From Cliona cf. orientalis (Eukaryota > Porifera > Demospongiae > Clionaida > Clionaidae), in the NCBI GenBank assembly GCA_963930775.1, contig OZ005689.1, positions 10,296,010-10,360,009 on the forward strand: a DNA stretch of 64,000 bases. The letters run 5' to 3'. This document shows positions 1-11,404 of this stretch, in pieces (positions within the stretch are counted from its first letter, which is position 1; every line of letters starts with the position of its first letter). The position numbers and the translations under genes are program-made. The notes under the pieces are model-generated. The model ran no database searches. It had not been told where the DNA came from and was given only the letters and a program-made list of their open reading frames with translations.

Positions 1-271
1 AAAACCCCTGAAGACTAATTAGTGTTCTTCCATGGGGGTGTATCCTTATTAACTGGAATAGCCCAATTTTATTTCGTCCTAAAATTAATAATCTCAAAAG
101 TATGCAATTGCAAGAGACAAATTTTGATGCTTGCAGTACGTATCCACATATGAGCTTGAAGTAGTCTACATGCCTCAACCTAATTCTTTTATTGCATGTA
201 TAAACGGCCACAGAGACCACGAGCGCTAGTGCGTCTCAGAGCACTCTCTGCGCATGTGTATGACAATGGTG

Positions 272-349
272 GCCCACTCGGTTTACCTTCACAGATGAGC
301 CACACCCCCTGGTGGGTGTGGCTCATCTGTGACGATAAACCGAGTGGGC
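272..349. repeat. foldback element upstream of the lectin gene
   Basis: Two 36-nt arms (272-307 and 314-349) are inverted copies of each other with about three mismatches, separated by a 6-nt loop. The arms start GCCCACTCGGTTTA. The structure lies 42 nt before the chosen lectin start, so it is in the promoter or 5' UTR. No clear target duplication was seen. It is probably a minimal MITE; as RNA it would form a strong hairpin. Confidence 0.8.
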
Positions 350-390
350 GTCTTCATCTGACACACCCTCAGATCAGACCAGCGGAGAAA

Positions 391-876
391 ATGGCTACCA
401 ATCAACAGTCCCAAGTATTCGGTGGATCTGGCGGTAAGGCGTTTGATGATCTCGAAAAACATCCTACCATCGTTGGAATCCGCGGACTGATTGTACGTAG
501 TGGTACCAGTATAGATTCATTCCAAGCCGTGTATCAACTGAAGGATGGAAGTACTGTTGTTGGTCCTAGGCACGGTGGCTTAGGAGGCTCTGAGAAGCGC
601 TTCATGCTGGATGAGGGAGAAGTGTTGATAGGGATGGAAGGAAAGACGAGTGGCGTGCTGGTTGATCAGTTGACCTTCTACAGCAATCGAGGTAGACAGT
701 ACGGACCATATGGAAGAAGTTGTACTATGCCATTTAAGACTGGAGGTACAGATCTAGAACTCACCTCATTTTTTGGACGTTCTGGGAAGCTGGTGGACGC
801 ACTTGGTGTGAGGTTTACACAGAACAGTCCACAAGGATCATCTTCAAATGGTAATCTTCAAGTTTTAATAGAGTAG
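391..876 (+). CDS. jacalin-like lectin, single domain
   Basis: A 161-residue protein made almost entirely of one jacalin-type beta-prism lectin domain (about residues 9-150), a fold that binds mannose- or galactose-type glycans. Seen in sequence: the opening GGSGGKAFDD near residue 11, SIDSF near 40, HGGLGG at 61-66, GEVLIGMEGKTSG near 76-88, then LTFYSNRG and YGPYGR, and near the C-terminus GRSGKLVDALGVRF, which carries the usual GxSG..D ligand-loop pattern. No signal peptide or membrane segment is visible, so the product is cytosolic or leaves by a non-classical route. The frame is open back to position 196, but that upstream part translates the foldback at 272-349, so the Met at 391 is preferred. 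An upstream non-coding exon cannot be excluded. Sugar specificity cannot be read from the sequence. Confidence 0.85.
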   Translation: MATNQQSQVFGGSGGKAFDDLEKHPTIVGIRGLIVRSGTSIDSFQAVYQLKDGSTVVGPRHGGLGGSEKRFMLDEGEVLIGMEGKTSGVLVDQLTFYSNRGRQYGPYGRSCTMPFKTGGTDLELTSFFGRSGKLVDALGVRFTQNSPQGSSSNGNLQVLIE

Positions 877-1180
877 AATAGGGGGGCATTTCTTTAAGCA
901 TACCCCCTCCCACGTTGATGTTTGAGAGGAGGGAAACTTGAATGTAGAGGCTGATTGAAGGGAGGAGGGGGTTAAACACTGATTTTGATGAAGGAGGGGG
1001 ATTGACAAGTTTGATTGCTTCCAAATATAAAATTTGTTATGGCTTGGAATTTCATGGAGATGATTCCGTCCCTTCTATACACAATCCAGCGTCAATGTTT
1101 TCCTAGTTAGTGCTGGTGTTGAAAGAGTGAGTCACATCCATTTGCATCTCTCCTGGGTGGCAAAAGCCTATTGTGCATAT
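877..1180. other. gene-free flank of the lectin gene
   Basis: Purine-rich stretches with GGAGGGGG runs (about 925-1005) follow the lectin stop codon. No convincing ORF or RNA gene is seen. Confidence 0.6.
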
Positions 1181-1385
1181 TACCGTACAGTGGGAAAGTT
1201 TGGGGAGGCTTACAATTTCGCAATTTGGTGAATTCAGTAAAGATTTCCATATTAAAAACTCGCCAATTAAGATTATTGCATGCATGCCCATGGCGCTAAA
1301 AATTCAGATCGCCAAATTTAAATTTTGCCAATAATATCTGAGAACCAAATTTAATGCTCACCAAAGTTTCTTGCTATATGGTGTA
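1181..1385. mobile_element. TACCGTA-type MITE, copy 1
   Basis: Ends are TACCGTACAGTGGG on the left and the inverted TACACCATATAG on the right, with TA at each edge. Internal motifs (TTTGG, AAAACTCGCCAAT, AGATCGCCAAAT, GAACCAAATTTAATGC) closely match the element at 55981-56197, so the two are copies of one family. It is a non-coding, Tc1/mariner-like MITE by its TA duplication; the superfamily call is inference. Confidence 0.75.
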
Positions 1386-1998
1386 TTATAATTGTGGGAG
1401 AATTGGCCTATACTGCAGATAGTCTACGTGCTGTGGTCATAGCTATGAGAAGTCCACTAGAGATGCATGTGATTTCTAGTGCTCAAAAGCTGCCGATATC
1501 GTGCTTATTGCGATACACCCTGCATTCATGCCATTATCTCGTGCCTCAAGCCTAGTGTGAATGGGCTAAATGGTTGCACTAGAATTACTGTTTCAGTAGC
1601 CGTTAGGTTGATTATTTCTACTCCAAAAGACATCAAAGCAGTAGATAAGTGCCCATAATGCAAATGTAAGAGCTAGATGCTTAGTTCAACATCCAGCAGT
1701 CCAGGTCTGTTATAGCTGATAGCTTTGCTGACTACTTGATTGACTCAACAGTGTCAGTAGTATCACATATGTGGATCTAGTAGATGCCCCCTTCACATCT
1801 GCAATAGTGCCTCTAATTAGAACAGTTGCAGAAATATTGCACAGGTCTCAAAGGATCGTCTAAATGGATGGTACCTATATAATTATTACACGGGATCTGG
1901 GAATGAGACCAGGGTACTCCCCCTCTCTCTTCTGATGAACGGATATTTCACTGCCAGTGTCAGTTTTAACCTACTGCTTCAATGAATAATGAATATTC
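1386..1998. repeat. gene-free; relict repeat copy
   Basis: No gene. About 1595-1705 (around AAAAGACATCAAAGCAGTAG) is a diverged copy of about 12280-12395 (AGAAAGACATCAAACCAGTC), which lies inside the element at 11992-12583. It therefore looks like the decayed interior of the same element family. Confidence 0.5.
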
Positions 1999-2011
1999 AT
2001 AGGTGGAGAAA

Positions 2012-2042
<31 letters not shown>

Positions 2043-2240
2043 TCGAGCCACTTTGAAAGAGGGTGGGGGCTGAGCCCCCTCATTTTTCAAGTGTATATAC
2101 TTTTTATAATATGGATTATACAATAAAAATAAGCCTCAAAACTACTCTCAGGAGGCTTCAGAAGCGCTCTTTTGGAGTCAAAAGTTCAAAATTTTCCTGG
2201 GGGAGCATGCCCCCAGACCCCCCTAGATGGCTGATGGTTT
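1999..2240. mobile_element. G-tract element, truncated
   Basis: CATAGGTGGAGAAATG followed by 29 consecutive G (2013-2041), then a hairpin GGGGGCTGAGCCCCC and further inverted GGGGGAGCATGCCCCC. The left end resembles the 5-bp-duplication element at 33249. No matching right end was found, so this copy is probably truncated. Its end coordinate is approximate. Confidence 0.5.
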
Positions 2241-2829
2241 TTGTCCCTGGGCTCTGAGCCCCATCACTATTGGAAGGCATTCTCCGTCCTTGATATTATT
2301 ATATGACTACTATTGTACAAACAATCTGATTGGTCCATTACTGGGCAATATTCTCCCGTATTACACAGGTACCGGTGGTTATTGCACAGTGCATGCGGGT
2401 CGTCATGGAAACAAGTGACGGTAAAAAGAACTGTTCAGCATCTTGGCATGCTTGGGCTGACCTGCGAGGCTGGCTGTCAAACTCTGCATGGTTCTGTCTA
2501 CTCCAAGGTATACTTCGCTCATTGTATAGCTCAGAAATTCAGCGGAAGAGGCTGGGCTCTCCGGTGAACTGGCTACTGTTCGCCACTCACTCGCTAGCTA
2601 ATTAATCTCACCCTGGGCACGGCTAGGCACGGCTAGCCACAAGGCTAGAGCACGGCACTCACTAGCACTAGCTGGCTACATTGAAGTGCTTCCTGTGACA
2701 TTTCCTGTGGTTTATTTTGGTACAAAGCTGTGGAAATAGTGGTTCAACTCAATTTGTACTTGCACAAACCAAACTATTAACCCAAGCTGCCTGGTTGACT
2801 GTATGGCTACTTTGTTGTTCACCTAGTCA
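2241..2829. other. gene-free stretch
   Basis: Several short ORFs overlap in different frames here without recognisable similarity. I see no supported gene. Confidence 0.5.
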
Positions 2830-3462
2830 TATAATATTGCACTACTTTTGGTCGGGCAATATGGGGAAATATTCAGCTCTCAGATCTGTATTGTCCCTCC
2901 GTTCGGTCAGGCCAATACTGCCACCCTCGAGCTGAATACCGTATAGCTCCAAATTTTCATGATTCAAAATTTTCGTGAAATTACTAAAAATCACATGAAT
3001 GTAAATTTTCGTGATTGCTATGTTTTTCGTGACTACCTCCGCGCCGCGGCGCCTGCAAGGACAATTCACGTTGTCGCTCCACCCGCAATTCTTACACGTG
3101 CACGTGGCATTGGGCTAGATCTAGATAATGATGAGCCGTTTCGAATTCCAGTCTTGCATCAGAGGCTTAGGAGAGACACGTACGGGAGACTTCTAACTTT
3201 CGTGATCCGTTTGCTGTGAAAGAACGTTACACGTACACGCAGGTACGTGCAAGTGCTCGCTATCCACCAGCGCGCGCTAGCGCACGCTGCGCTGCGCTGC
3301 ACTGCATGTAGCCACGCCCACCATAAGCTTAATACTAAATTTTCGTGAGGAAAATTTTCGTGATAGAAGTCAAGTCACGAAATTCACAAAAATATTGTGC
3401 CACAAAAATTTGGTGCTATACTGTATTTCCCCATATTGCCCTCCCTGTAGTGCAGTAATATA
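2830..3462. mobile_element. inverted-repeat element (outer of a nested pair)
   Basis: Left arm near 2830-2871 and right arm near 3424-3462 share a perfect 18-bp inverted core (GGGCAATATGGGGAAATA, 2854-2871 and 3424-3441) plus an outer GCACTAC match. Directly inside the left arm is a small palindrome TATTCAGCTC / GAGCTGAATA (2870-2938). Boundaries are good to a few bases only. Confidence 0.65.
2937..3425. mobile_element. TACCGTA-type MITE, copy 2
   Basis: Starts TACCGTATAGCTCCAAATTT and ends with the inverted form of TACAGTATAGCACCAAATTT. The interior repeats AAATTTTCGTGA-like phrases and holds a GC-rich patch (GCGCTAGCGCACGCTGCGC) near 3270-3300. It lies within the larger inverted-repeat element; the right ends of the two overlap. 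Confidence 0.75.
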
Positions 3463-4181
3463 TATATACTGCCCACCAGCATAAACCATAAAAATGGATG
3501 GATGAGTTACTAATAATGTGTTTTTATTGTGGCCAAGAGGGGCACTCCTTCGTCGACCTTCGCTTGTTTGCATCTGCCGGACAGCTAGCAATGGGGGTCA
3601 CCACCCTTGTTGATGACCCTCATCGCTCGACCACGTGCACCCTTGCTCACTAGATCAACAGCCAAGCAGCTACCAGTGAGAGTAGTTTGATGATCCTCAC
3701 TGCTAGCTGCTCAGCAAATGATATTATAACCTTGTCCCCAGGCTCCTCCGAATGCTGCGTACATGTCTCGCAAGCTAGGGCATCAAGAGAGGGTGGTGAC
3801 CCCTCACTATTAGCTTCTTGGCAGTTAATCTAGCCTCGTCTCCATGTAAGCGAGGATCCTTGAATGAGGCTGGTGACCCTTACTGCTACCCATTCAGCAA
3901 TCATTTGGTGAGCAACAGTTGTGGGCCAAACGAGGGTGGTCAACAAGTAAGGATATCAACCATCATTGCTAGCCATTTAATAATGGATGCAAACAAGTGA
4001 AGGTCAATGAAAGTGTGCCGTTCATGGCCACCGTAGTTTTCATACCTGTTCCTAATTGTGTTGTACTAGTATAGCTTCAGTAATTAGTTGTCTTTTCAGT
4101 GAGTTTAGTTAGTTTCTGTTTTTAATTAAGGAGCAGTGGATTATTTTAGTTTAGTTCTAGTAATTAAAATTAAGGGGACCA
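3463..4181. other. gene-free stretch
   Basis: Contains loosely repeated GAGGGTGGTGACCC-like phrases (about 3595-3960) suggesting old internal duplication. No coding region is supported. Confidence 0.4.
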
Positions 4182-4448
4182 ATGCACGTCTGTAATTATT
4201 ATGCAGAGATGGAAACTGAAGAAGCAGTACTTGAGAGAGAGTCAAGTACTGCCATTGAGACAGAGGAGGGAATACTCCGAAAGGATCATGGAAATGAGGT
4301 TCTCGTACCAAATTCTAAAGAAGCTCGGTCTATTGCCACCACCAAGAGCTGTCCAGCAGACCAGAATGAACAGGATCAAGTCATAAGCCCCAGGTACACG
4401 AAAACTCGGAGTGGTCGAATCTCCAAGCCTCCAGATAGATTTAGCTAG
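4182..4448 (+). pseudogene. retroelement polyprotein tail fragment
   Basis: An 88-codon ORF, Glu-rich, ending in TKTRSGRISKPPDRFS. A basic R-S-G-R-x-S-K-P-P-D/E-R-F/Y tail just before the stop is typical of the far C-terminus of integrase regions in LTR retrotransposons. No integrase core is seen upstream, so this is probably a remnant. A short host exon is the alternative. Confidence 0.4.
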
Positions 4449-5074
4449 ATCTATGTGAGATGAGTTGTATCCCAGAGTAGTATTGTTAGCGTTATAAGTA
4501 TATCCTCTTGTGAGTTAACAATTGCAATGATTCTTTTTAACACATCAGAAATATAGTTTTTTTTATATTGCATATTATATATTTTTTGTAATGCATATCT
4601 AAAATACAAGTAAGAACAACTGAAGAATTACAATTAAGTAGGCATGGTAGGGCCAAAAAGTACAGAAATAAGAATAGGAGGCACATCCTGTAGGAATGTA
4701 TCTCACATCCTGCATGTAGGAATGTATCTCATCTGTTATTATCCCTACTTCTCTTGTTTCTGTACATGTACTGGAATGGATGCGTGTGTGGGGCCAGGTA
4801 TGTGCTCTAAAGAGCTTGTGTAGCAATGTCCTGGCATTGTTGACACTACTGGCAAGGAATTTCCCTTATTGGCACATCATTATTGGTCAAGTCCTTATCT
4901 GTGTGTATTATCATGGGCTTAGGAAAGCCATCTGCAAAAATGACAACCTTTACTGCGTAGATGTGTGTGCACTCATGATGTTTATTACTACAGTGTGGAT
5001 TTACAGCCACCTCTCTGCGTATCTGGTTGTTATTGATATATTATTATGATACACATAGTATTTTTCAGTTGAAC
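4449..5074. other. gene-free stretch
   Basis: AT-rich sequence with a short direct repeat AGGAATGTATCTCA (about 4690-4730). No gene supported. Confidence 0.4.
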
Positions 5075-5173
5075 TAGCCTCGTACCCAGGCCATCCCATG
5101 TTTTTCAATGTGCAACGTTGATAAACATGCATGGGCACATTGAAAAACATGGGATGGCCTGGGTACGAGGCTA
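5075..5173. mobile_element. 99-bp perfect foldback with target duplication
   Basis: Two perfect 39-nt inverted arms (5075-5113 and 5135-5173) starting TAGCCTCGTACCCAGG flank a 21-nt spacer. The whole unit is bracketed by the direct repeat AGTTGAAC (5067-5074 and 5174-5181). The terminus TAGCCTCG and the duplication length match the larger MULE-like element at 44305-44747, so this looks like a minimal derivative of that family. Confidence 0.85.
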
Positions 5174-6098
5174 AGTTGAACAGCATCTATATCTATTATA
5201 GTCATTTTAGTTGTGTGTCTCATGTATACTACAACTAGCTGACCATTCTGTGGTAACCCTACATCGGTCCCTGTCAGAAAATTTTCAGAACATGTACAGT
5301 CAGCTAGTTGGGTATACATGAAATCGACGACTGTATACCCGGGGTACATGATGACTTCCTGATGTTGTACAAGCTAATGACACTGAAACCAAAAGAGCTC
5401 GAGGATCAGATAATACAATTTGTATATTTGTAGTGGTACATGATTTAGTGCATCATCCATTTCTATTGTCTTACCAAACAGGTGTGTATTGTTGAATTGT
5501 CATGGTGAATGTTGTACTGATCTGTCTGGCACAGTAATGCATACTGCATGAAACTGTCATGACTGGTAAGTACATATTTACCTGGAGCCATGATTGATAT
5601 CTGGTCCTTCAGCTTTAAAGTAAGTTTGCTCACCTCCAACATTAAGCAGTTTTATAGGTTGCTGCGCCTCCTAATTAAGTATTTAGGGAGGGACATGATC
5701 TCCAGGTAATGCAGCAGCCATAATTATTTATAAAGTATGTGATAGGAGTATACATATTATTATACTAATGTTAGATAACATGATGTAACTCATGAGCTGC
5801 AAGTTGCACTGCAAACGCAGGTATTTTATCGGGGTCAGAAGAGGATAATTATTTATTAATAGCTGGCAGTAAATCAGTGATTGTGGTTAATTTGCCTGGC
5901 AGTAGTGGTTTTGTGTAGTGAGCTGACAGGTAGCCAGCTAATTTAGAGCCACAATCTAAATAATGTGGTTTCCTTATAGCAACAAAGCTGGCAAAATTTA
6001 ATGAAGAATAATTGTGATCACCTGGAGGCAATACCGCATGGAAAGTAGAAGCATGGAAGCCAACAGACAAAAAAAATGGGAGAGGATCATGCAGGGAT

Positions 6099-6100
<2 letters not shown>
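5174..6100. other. gene-free stretch
   Basis: A TATACCC / GGGGTATAC-like inverted pair occurs near 5310-5345. No gene supported. Confidence 0.4.
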
Positions 6101-6137
<37 letters not shown>

Positions 6138-6255
6138 CCCGATTTCTTATCCCCATGGCAGGCTCCACTATCTAAGAGGAGGGCCTGAGAATGAGGAGAG
6201 AGGGAGAGATAGAGAGAGAACTAGAGAGAGAGGGGGAGGGGGGCAGAGAGAGACT
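6101..6255. repeat. (GA)n microsatellite and GA-rich tract
   Basis: An uninterrupted GA run spans about 6101-6134. A second, imperfect GAGAGAG-rich tract spans about 6185-6255. The Arg-Glu ORF through it is a repeat artefact. Confidence 0.9.
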
Positions 6256-7247
6256 CAATCACAATCACCTGCATTGATAGCAGCATGTCTCTACCATTAC
6301 ACTCTTTGATCTGCCAACACAAACATACTAAAAAGGTAATAACATAACTGAAGTTATTTGGTTTGTTGACAGCTTTACTTTCTGAGAATTGCATGAATAC
6401 ACATTGTCATGGGTTGCGTTATGATCCATGGCAAAGCTCTATTAACATTTTTGGCTTTTTTCCCAATACCTGTGCTATAATAGGACATTCAATGCTTTGT
6501 GGGGAATTGTATGAGTAGGTGCTTGAAAGTTACTTTAGGGTTGGGGAATTCACATGCATCACCAAACAACAATAAATAGTGGGCAGGTAGCTTAGCAATA
6601 GGGCTGCCTGACTTGCAATTGCTAGGTATGTACCATTTCGACTATTGCCACATGCATACATATTGTATACAGTGTACACTGTCATAATAAGCTCCAAAGC
6701 ATTACTTGTAAACATTGAATACAATATCATTACCGGTATTATACAATAAATTAATATAATGTACTGAAAATTATTACTCCTTGAAAAATTGCAACAGCAA
6801 AAACTGAAAGTAGCATTAGCTGCCAGGAATGAATACTAGTGATTGCTTACAGCCGGAGTACATACATCATAGCAGTATACTAATTAAAAGCAGAGATACT
6901 CCACAATACTTTGCCAAAGGTGATGGAACCAATAGGGCTTTGAACTGAATCCCTCCCAAAATTTCAGCCAATTAATTGCTGAATAGGCTTGATGGGTGTG
7001 ATAGAAAAAAAATCACACACACTTATAATTAGTGAGCAATATAATACAATAATTCTCAGCCCTCCCAAAGCAAACTTCTTTCTTCCAACTACATTTGCTA
7101 TAATAAAGCCACCATTGCAAGAAGTAGGAACTGTTCAAGTGGCCATGGGATAAAAATGATTGAGTTCAATAATTATAATATTGGTTCAAGATTCACAGAT
7201 TTTTACTTAATCAACAGGTGTACCATCAGTGATATAGATAATTATTA
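6256..7247. other. gene-free 3' flank of the receptor gene
   Basis: AT-rich, with no supported ORF. It lies downstream of the receptor stop codon and may include its 3' UTR and polyadenylation site; I could not place a single convincing signal. Confidence 0.4.
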
Positions 7248-7797
7248 TCAAACCATAGTTCCAATGTTTGCGTCGTGATTCAGACCCCACTGATTTGGTG
7301 TCTGGGTAATTTCGCTGTCAGCAATAGGAATGGAATGGCTCCTCTGAATGTGAGGAAGAGTAGAGGAAACTAGTGTAGTGTTTGTAGAACGAATCTCTTG
7401 ATGTGTGGCTAATACAGCAGCTACAACTCCTCTGCTGGTAGACAACTCTGTGATTTCCTGATAGATAGGTGGTGGTGATGTGTTGCAGTTGCTTTTTTGA
7501 GTAGCTGCAGCTGATGCATCATCAGAAATAATGGTTGTTTGAGGATAGCTGCTTGCGCCAGGACTAGTGACTCCACGGGGAGCTCTGTCCGGCTCTAATG
7601 TGAAATAGATGTGATCCTGTGTGTATGTATAGTATCATATATCATGTGATCACAGAAAGTTATTGTGAATATGTGTGTGCGTGTGTGTGTGTGCAGTGAC
7701 TGTGACTTTGTGTTGTATGTTTGTGAGTGTGTGTGTGTGTGTGTGTGTACGTGTGGTGTGTGTGTGTGTGTATGTGCGTGTGTGTGTGTGCGTGCGT

Positions 7798-7829
<32 letters not shown>

Positions 7830-7835
7830 ACATGT

Positions 7836-7882
<47 letters not shown>

Positions 7883-10800
7883 ATACTTGCTGGAACGTGT
7901 GTGTTTGATAAGCATATTTGTATTGTTTATCAGTCTATTAGTGAGTTATAATTATACAGGTGATTACTATGTGTGCAGTTAGCTATGACGGCCACACTTG
8001 GACTACTCTGGTGCATACTGTTACAAGGTATGGGACATTTTCTTGTGTACCCTGCATGTGCACTGGTGCGTGTGCACATTCAAATGGCTATGACAAACAG
8101 CATCCATAGAGCAACTACCATTAAGTCTGTCCGGGGGGTCTTTAAGGTACATGCATGATACTAACTACCCCAGTATACACATGTACAAAATTATTGTGGC
8201 ATGTGGTTACTATAATTAGCCACAAAATACAGTGTAGTAATATTAAGATGTATTATGACCTTATAATATTCAAGTTTGCATGAACCCTATCTGCCTTATC
8301 TTAGACTTTGTGGGTCAGAGTGAGGCAATTTGTATGTATGCATTGGACCAGACATCAAGGTCAGCTAGAAGCTTACACTGTACAACTTGACCGTAATTGT
8401 TATGCTCTATACCTTATTTTGAGCCAGTTTTGAGTAGTGATCATCTTCACATCTGGAGAGAGCACTGACTGGAGCTAGCAACAATAAATTATGATGACAT
8501 GTTCTGCTGTACTCAGCTCCATCTCCCGGAGATCTCTCCATAGCAGCCCACTAAATTAAATAAAATTACCTCAGCAAGTAGCTACATATACATAGTTACA
8601 AAATTAAGTACATGGTATAGCTGGCAGGTTGGTGGTCTGTCTTAGCAACTGTAAATGAAAATTTCTTGTTCACATAATATTATAAATACTTATTATCACA
8701 AGCTCCCCATAGTAATCGTTGTAATGGCAATTATGGGCCCAACTGTCAACATAGTTTAGTTCCTGCCAGCATGATAGAGCACTCAGAACCAGCAATCATT
8801 GTAAACAGACCCTGGCAGATGCCAGGTGCACGTGCAAATGCAAAAATGAGAAAATGTTGTGAGGGAAAAAATTAAATCTCAATATCTACAATAATTAGTG
8901 GGCAATTATTACTCTTTGTTGTCTCTCTACATGTATGGTCAACTTACTGGCTGCTCATAGAGCATCTCTTCAAGTGGTATTCCCGCTGCAGTCTCCTTCA
9001 ACGTTTCTGGTTCTCCAGGATTAGCTCCTTTAGCTGGCTCTCTTATTGAATTCCTAACTAAGTCTTCGGTGTATGTATTCTCAGGTTTTCTGTCCATAGC
9101 TGCTGCATCTCCTCCGGGCTGGCTAGATGTTGGAGATATTTCACTGTAGATATTCTCTCCTTTCACAGCTTCATCTGATAGGATGTTAATGGACATAATA
9201 TTATTATGACAGCATGCTGTCTCCCTTCCTCTTTCCAGTGTAGCATTCCCAGTGCTAGTTCCCTGAGATCTGCATTGTTTAAGTGTTACTATACTGATAG
9301 GCAAAAAATGAAACTGACACACTGTCTTACATTTTAGCCTTGTGTACAATAATCATGATAATGATAGTAACTAGAGTGATTATAGCTGACAAGATGACTA
9401 GTGCAATAGCAATTATCACAGCTGCGATAGCCCAAGTTGTCAACACAGAGCCTGATGGTCCAGGTGCAACTACAGAAAGAAACATGGCAGAAAATAATGT
9501 GAGATTGTCAATAATAATAATTTATTGTTGCATGGTTTTTAGAAGGGGAATCAGGCATCTTCTAGTATATACACTTTAAAAATTCCAGGGAAGGGAATCA
9601 ACTTTACAGGTGGTAAATCCCCACCCTCTAAATAAACAAATGTTAAAACAAAATATACATTTACAATAATATTATTATAATACCTGGTAATGGTGGAGTG
9701 CACGGAACTTGGGAATCAACTCTAAGCTGTCCAGAGACTGCTAGAGATCCAACTGAACCATCAGATTCAATATCAAAAGCTTCCACTCCAGTGTAGCAAG
9801 ATGGTGAGTGTTCTAGTGTGACTGATAATACAGCAACACTTTGATTTCCTCTGATTAAGTTATGCTGATACTCCTTCCCATTATTTTCACTGATTAGCAT
9901 CACCATACACCCAGTAGCATCGGAGCCTGTTATGAACTCACACCGGATGGTGGATGCATTTGTACCTTCAATTAGTGTGGCTATCACTCCCTGAACGTCA
10001 GTAGTGTCTGCAAGTGAAAAACCCTAATTTGATAGTCCTTGGGCCTAAAAATAACTTACAGAAGTGTGTATCATTAGTAGAAACAATCCCCACACTGTTT
10101 GCAACTAGGATTTTAAAATAATAGTCAGCATTATCCGATAAGTTCCCAGCAAGTGTAAAGCTATCAGCATGTGTTGCCGACACAGACTCCACTGTCTCAT
10201 CAATCAATGAATTCATTACAATCATGGTGTAGTTCACGACAGGGTAGGCTTCACAGTAGCTGGCTGGCTGCACAATAGAAATAACACACATTCTGAACAG
10301 TCTACTGCTGGTCTTGTCATCATTATCAATCTGGCACTTGTACTCTCAGTGTTTTCTGCATACTTATTAACACGTGGAGAATTGGCCTAGGGACAAGGTT
10401 ATGCTTCGTACGTGTGTGCACAAACCTTGAAAAAGATCTGGAGAGAAAAGCCAGCTGCTGCAGATTTCTTACTCAACACAAAATTTAAGGAAGATTCCAG
10501 TAGGCTGATACTAGGTAGAGATGGTAGTGTAATGCTGAGCACTGGGCTTGGTACACTGCAACCAGCTCCAGTATAGGCAGCACCAGCATCAACAACGTAA
10601 GTGGTAATGATAGAGAAGTTGTACACCTGACAGTGTGAGGCACCTTCAGGAGCAGTGAAGTAGTAGGTGGACTCATTAAATAGCTGAATGCTTGACCCGT
10701 CGCTGATTTTTAGTGAGAATCTCAATGCAGCATCATCCAGACTTTGTGATTCTCGACTCCGGATCCACGATAGGTTGACACCCATGTCCACTGCATTCCC

Positions 10801-11404
10801 AGAAAGCAAAATTATAGGATCTAGAGCCACAATATTTAATCATTAAATAAAAAAAATGTGATAATAGTGCCATACTGATTACCAAGCACAAAGAGAGTAG
10901 TAGTAGACCCAGTAGTTTCACTCTGATCACAGTGTATATCTGTCTGATTATTTCTTTGTGTATCATTGATCAGTAATCTCACAGTGGTTGGCATTCCAGG
11001 TGTCTCTATTTGAGGCAACTGGTACACACCATGAGCATTGAGCAGCTCTTGTTGGTCAGTAAATCGAAGAGGAAAGTCCTTTGTATCATTTGATAGATCT
11101 ATTAACCAAAATGGACTGTAGCTCCCATCTCTAGCTGTGCAGTTTATTTCCACAGTAGACTCTCGTGGTACGAATAAGTAAGGCACAGGCCATGGCACAC
11201 CAACCAACACTGTATGCACACATACAAAAATAACACTGATCCGCATTTATGAAGAGCTCGCGAAACTGGGCACGAGACTAGCTACACACAAGCTAGTCTC
11301 AGTTGTTTAGAAGTAGTTTTTGTACCTTGACAATCATGTGTAGAAATGACTCGGACACTGATAGCCGTTAGAAAGACAACAGTCAGAGACTTCAATGGAG
11401 ACAT
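7248..11404 (-). CDS. Ig/FN3-like type I membrane receptor, 8-exon model
   Basis: Exons read on the minus strand: 11404-11326, 11209-10883, 10820-10426, 10267-10060, 10007-9684, 9469-9331, 9269-8948, 7592-7248. All introns have GT..AG borders (several GTAAGT/GTAAGA donors) and every phase agrees, giving 2139 nt or 712 residues. Residues 1-22 are a signal peptide (MSPLKSLTVVFLTAIS). Residues 27-135 form an Ig-like domain with cysteines in VEINCTA and TDIHCDQ. Residues 136-444 hold FN3-like and other extracellular sandwich units with many N-x-S/T sites. Residues 457-486 are one strongly hydrophobic membrane helix followed by HKAK. The 222-residue tail has no kinase domain but several tyrosine motifs (YSEI 532, YTEDL 557, YEQP 595, YPQT 614, YQEI 642), suggesting phosphotyrosine docking. 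Exon 8 uses the AG at 7593-7594; stopping at 8939 without splicing is the alternative. Likely a cell-surface adhesion or recognition receptor; the ligand is unknown. Confidence 0.75.
7673..7882. repeat. (TG)n microsatellite in receptor intron 7
   Basis: About 200 nt of TG dinucleotides with short interruptions (TATG, CGTG, ACATG). It lies inside the last intron of the receptor gene. The long Cys/Val and His/Thr ORFs across it are artefacts of the repeat. Confidence 0.95.

Noticed and set aside
6076-6309. Arg/Glu-rich ORF
   Set aside because: Translation of (GA)n repeats with no domain.
7595-7982. Overlapping His/Thr- and Cys/Val-rich ORFs of 74-106 codons
   Set aside because: They translate the (TG)n repeat in receptor intron 7 in every frame.
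8450-8560. Extra receptor exon (GDGAEYSRTC) between 8948 and 7592
   Set aside because: Has an acceptor-like TTTAATTTAG, but no donor gives the phase needed by the last exon; the direct 8948 to 7592 join already fits.
11255-11296. MULE-like element between GAGACTA and TAGTCTC in receptor intron 1
   Set aside because: The two ends face outward around a 9-nt spacer and there is no body; only an end remnant is possible.
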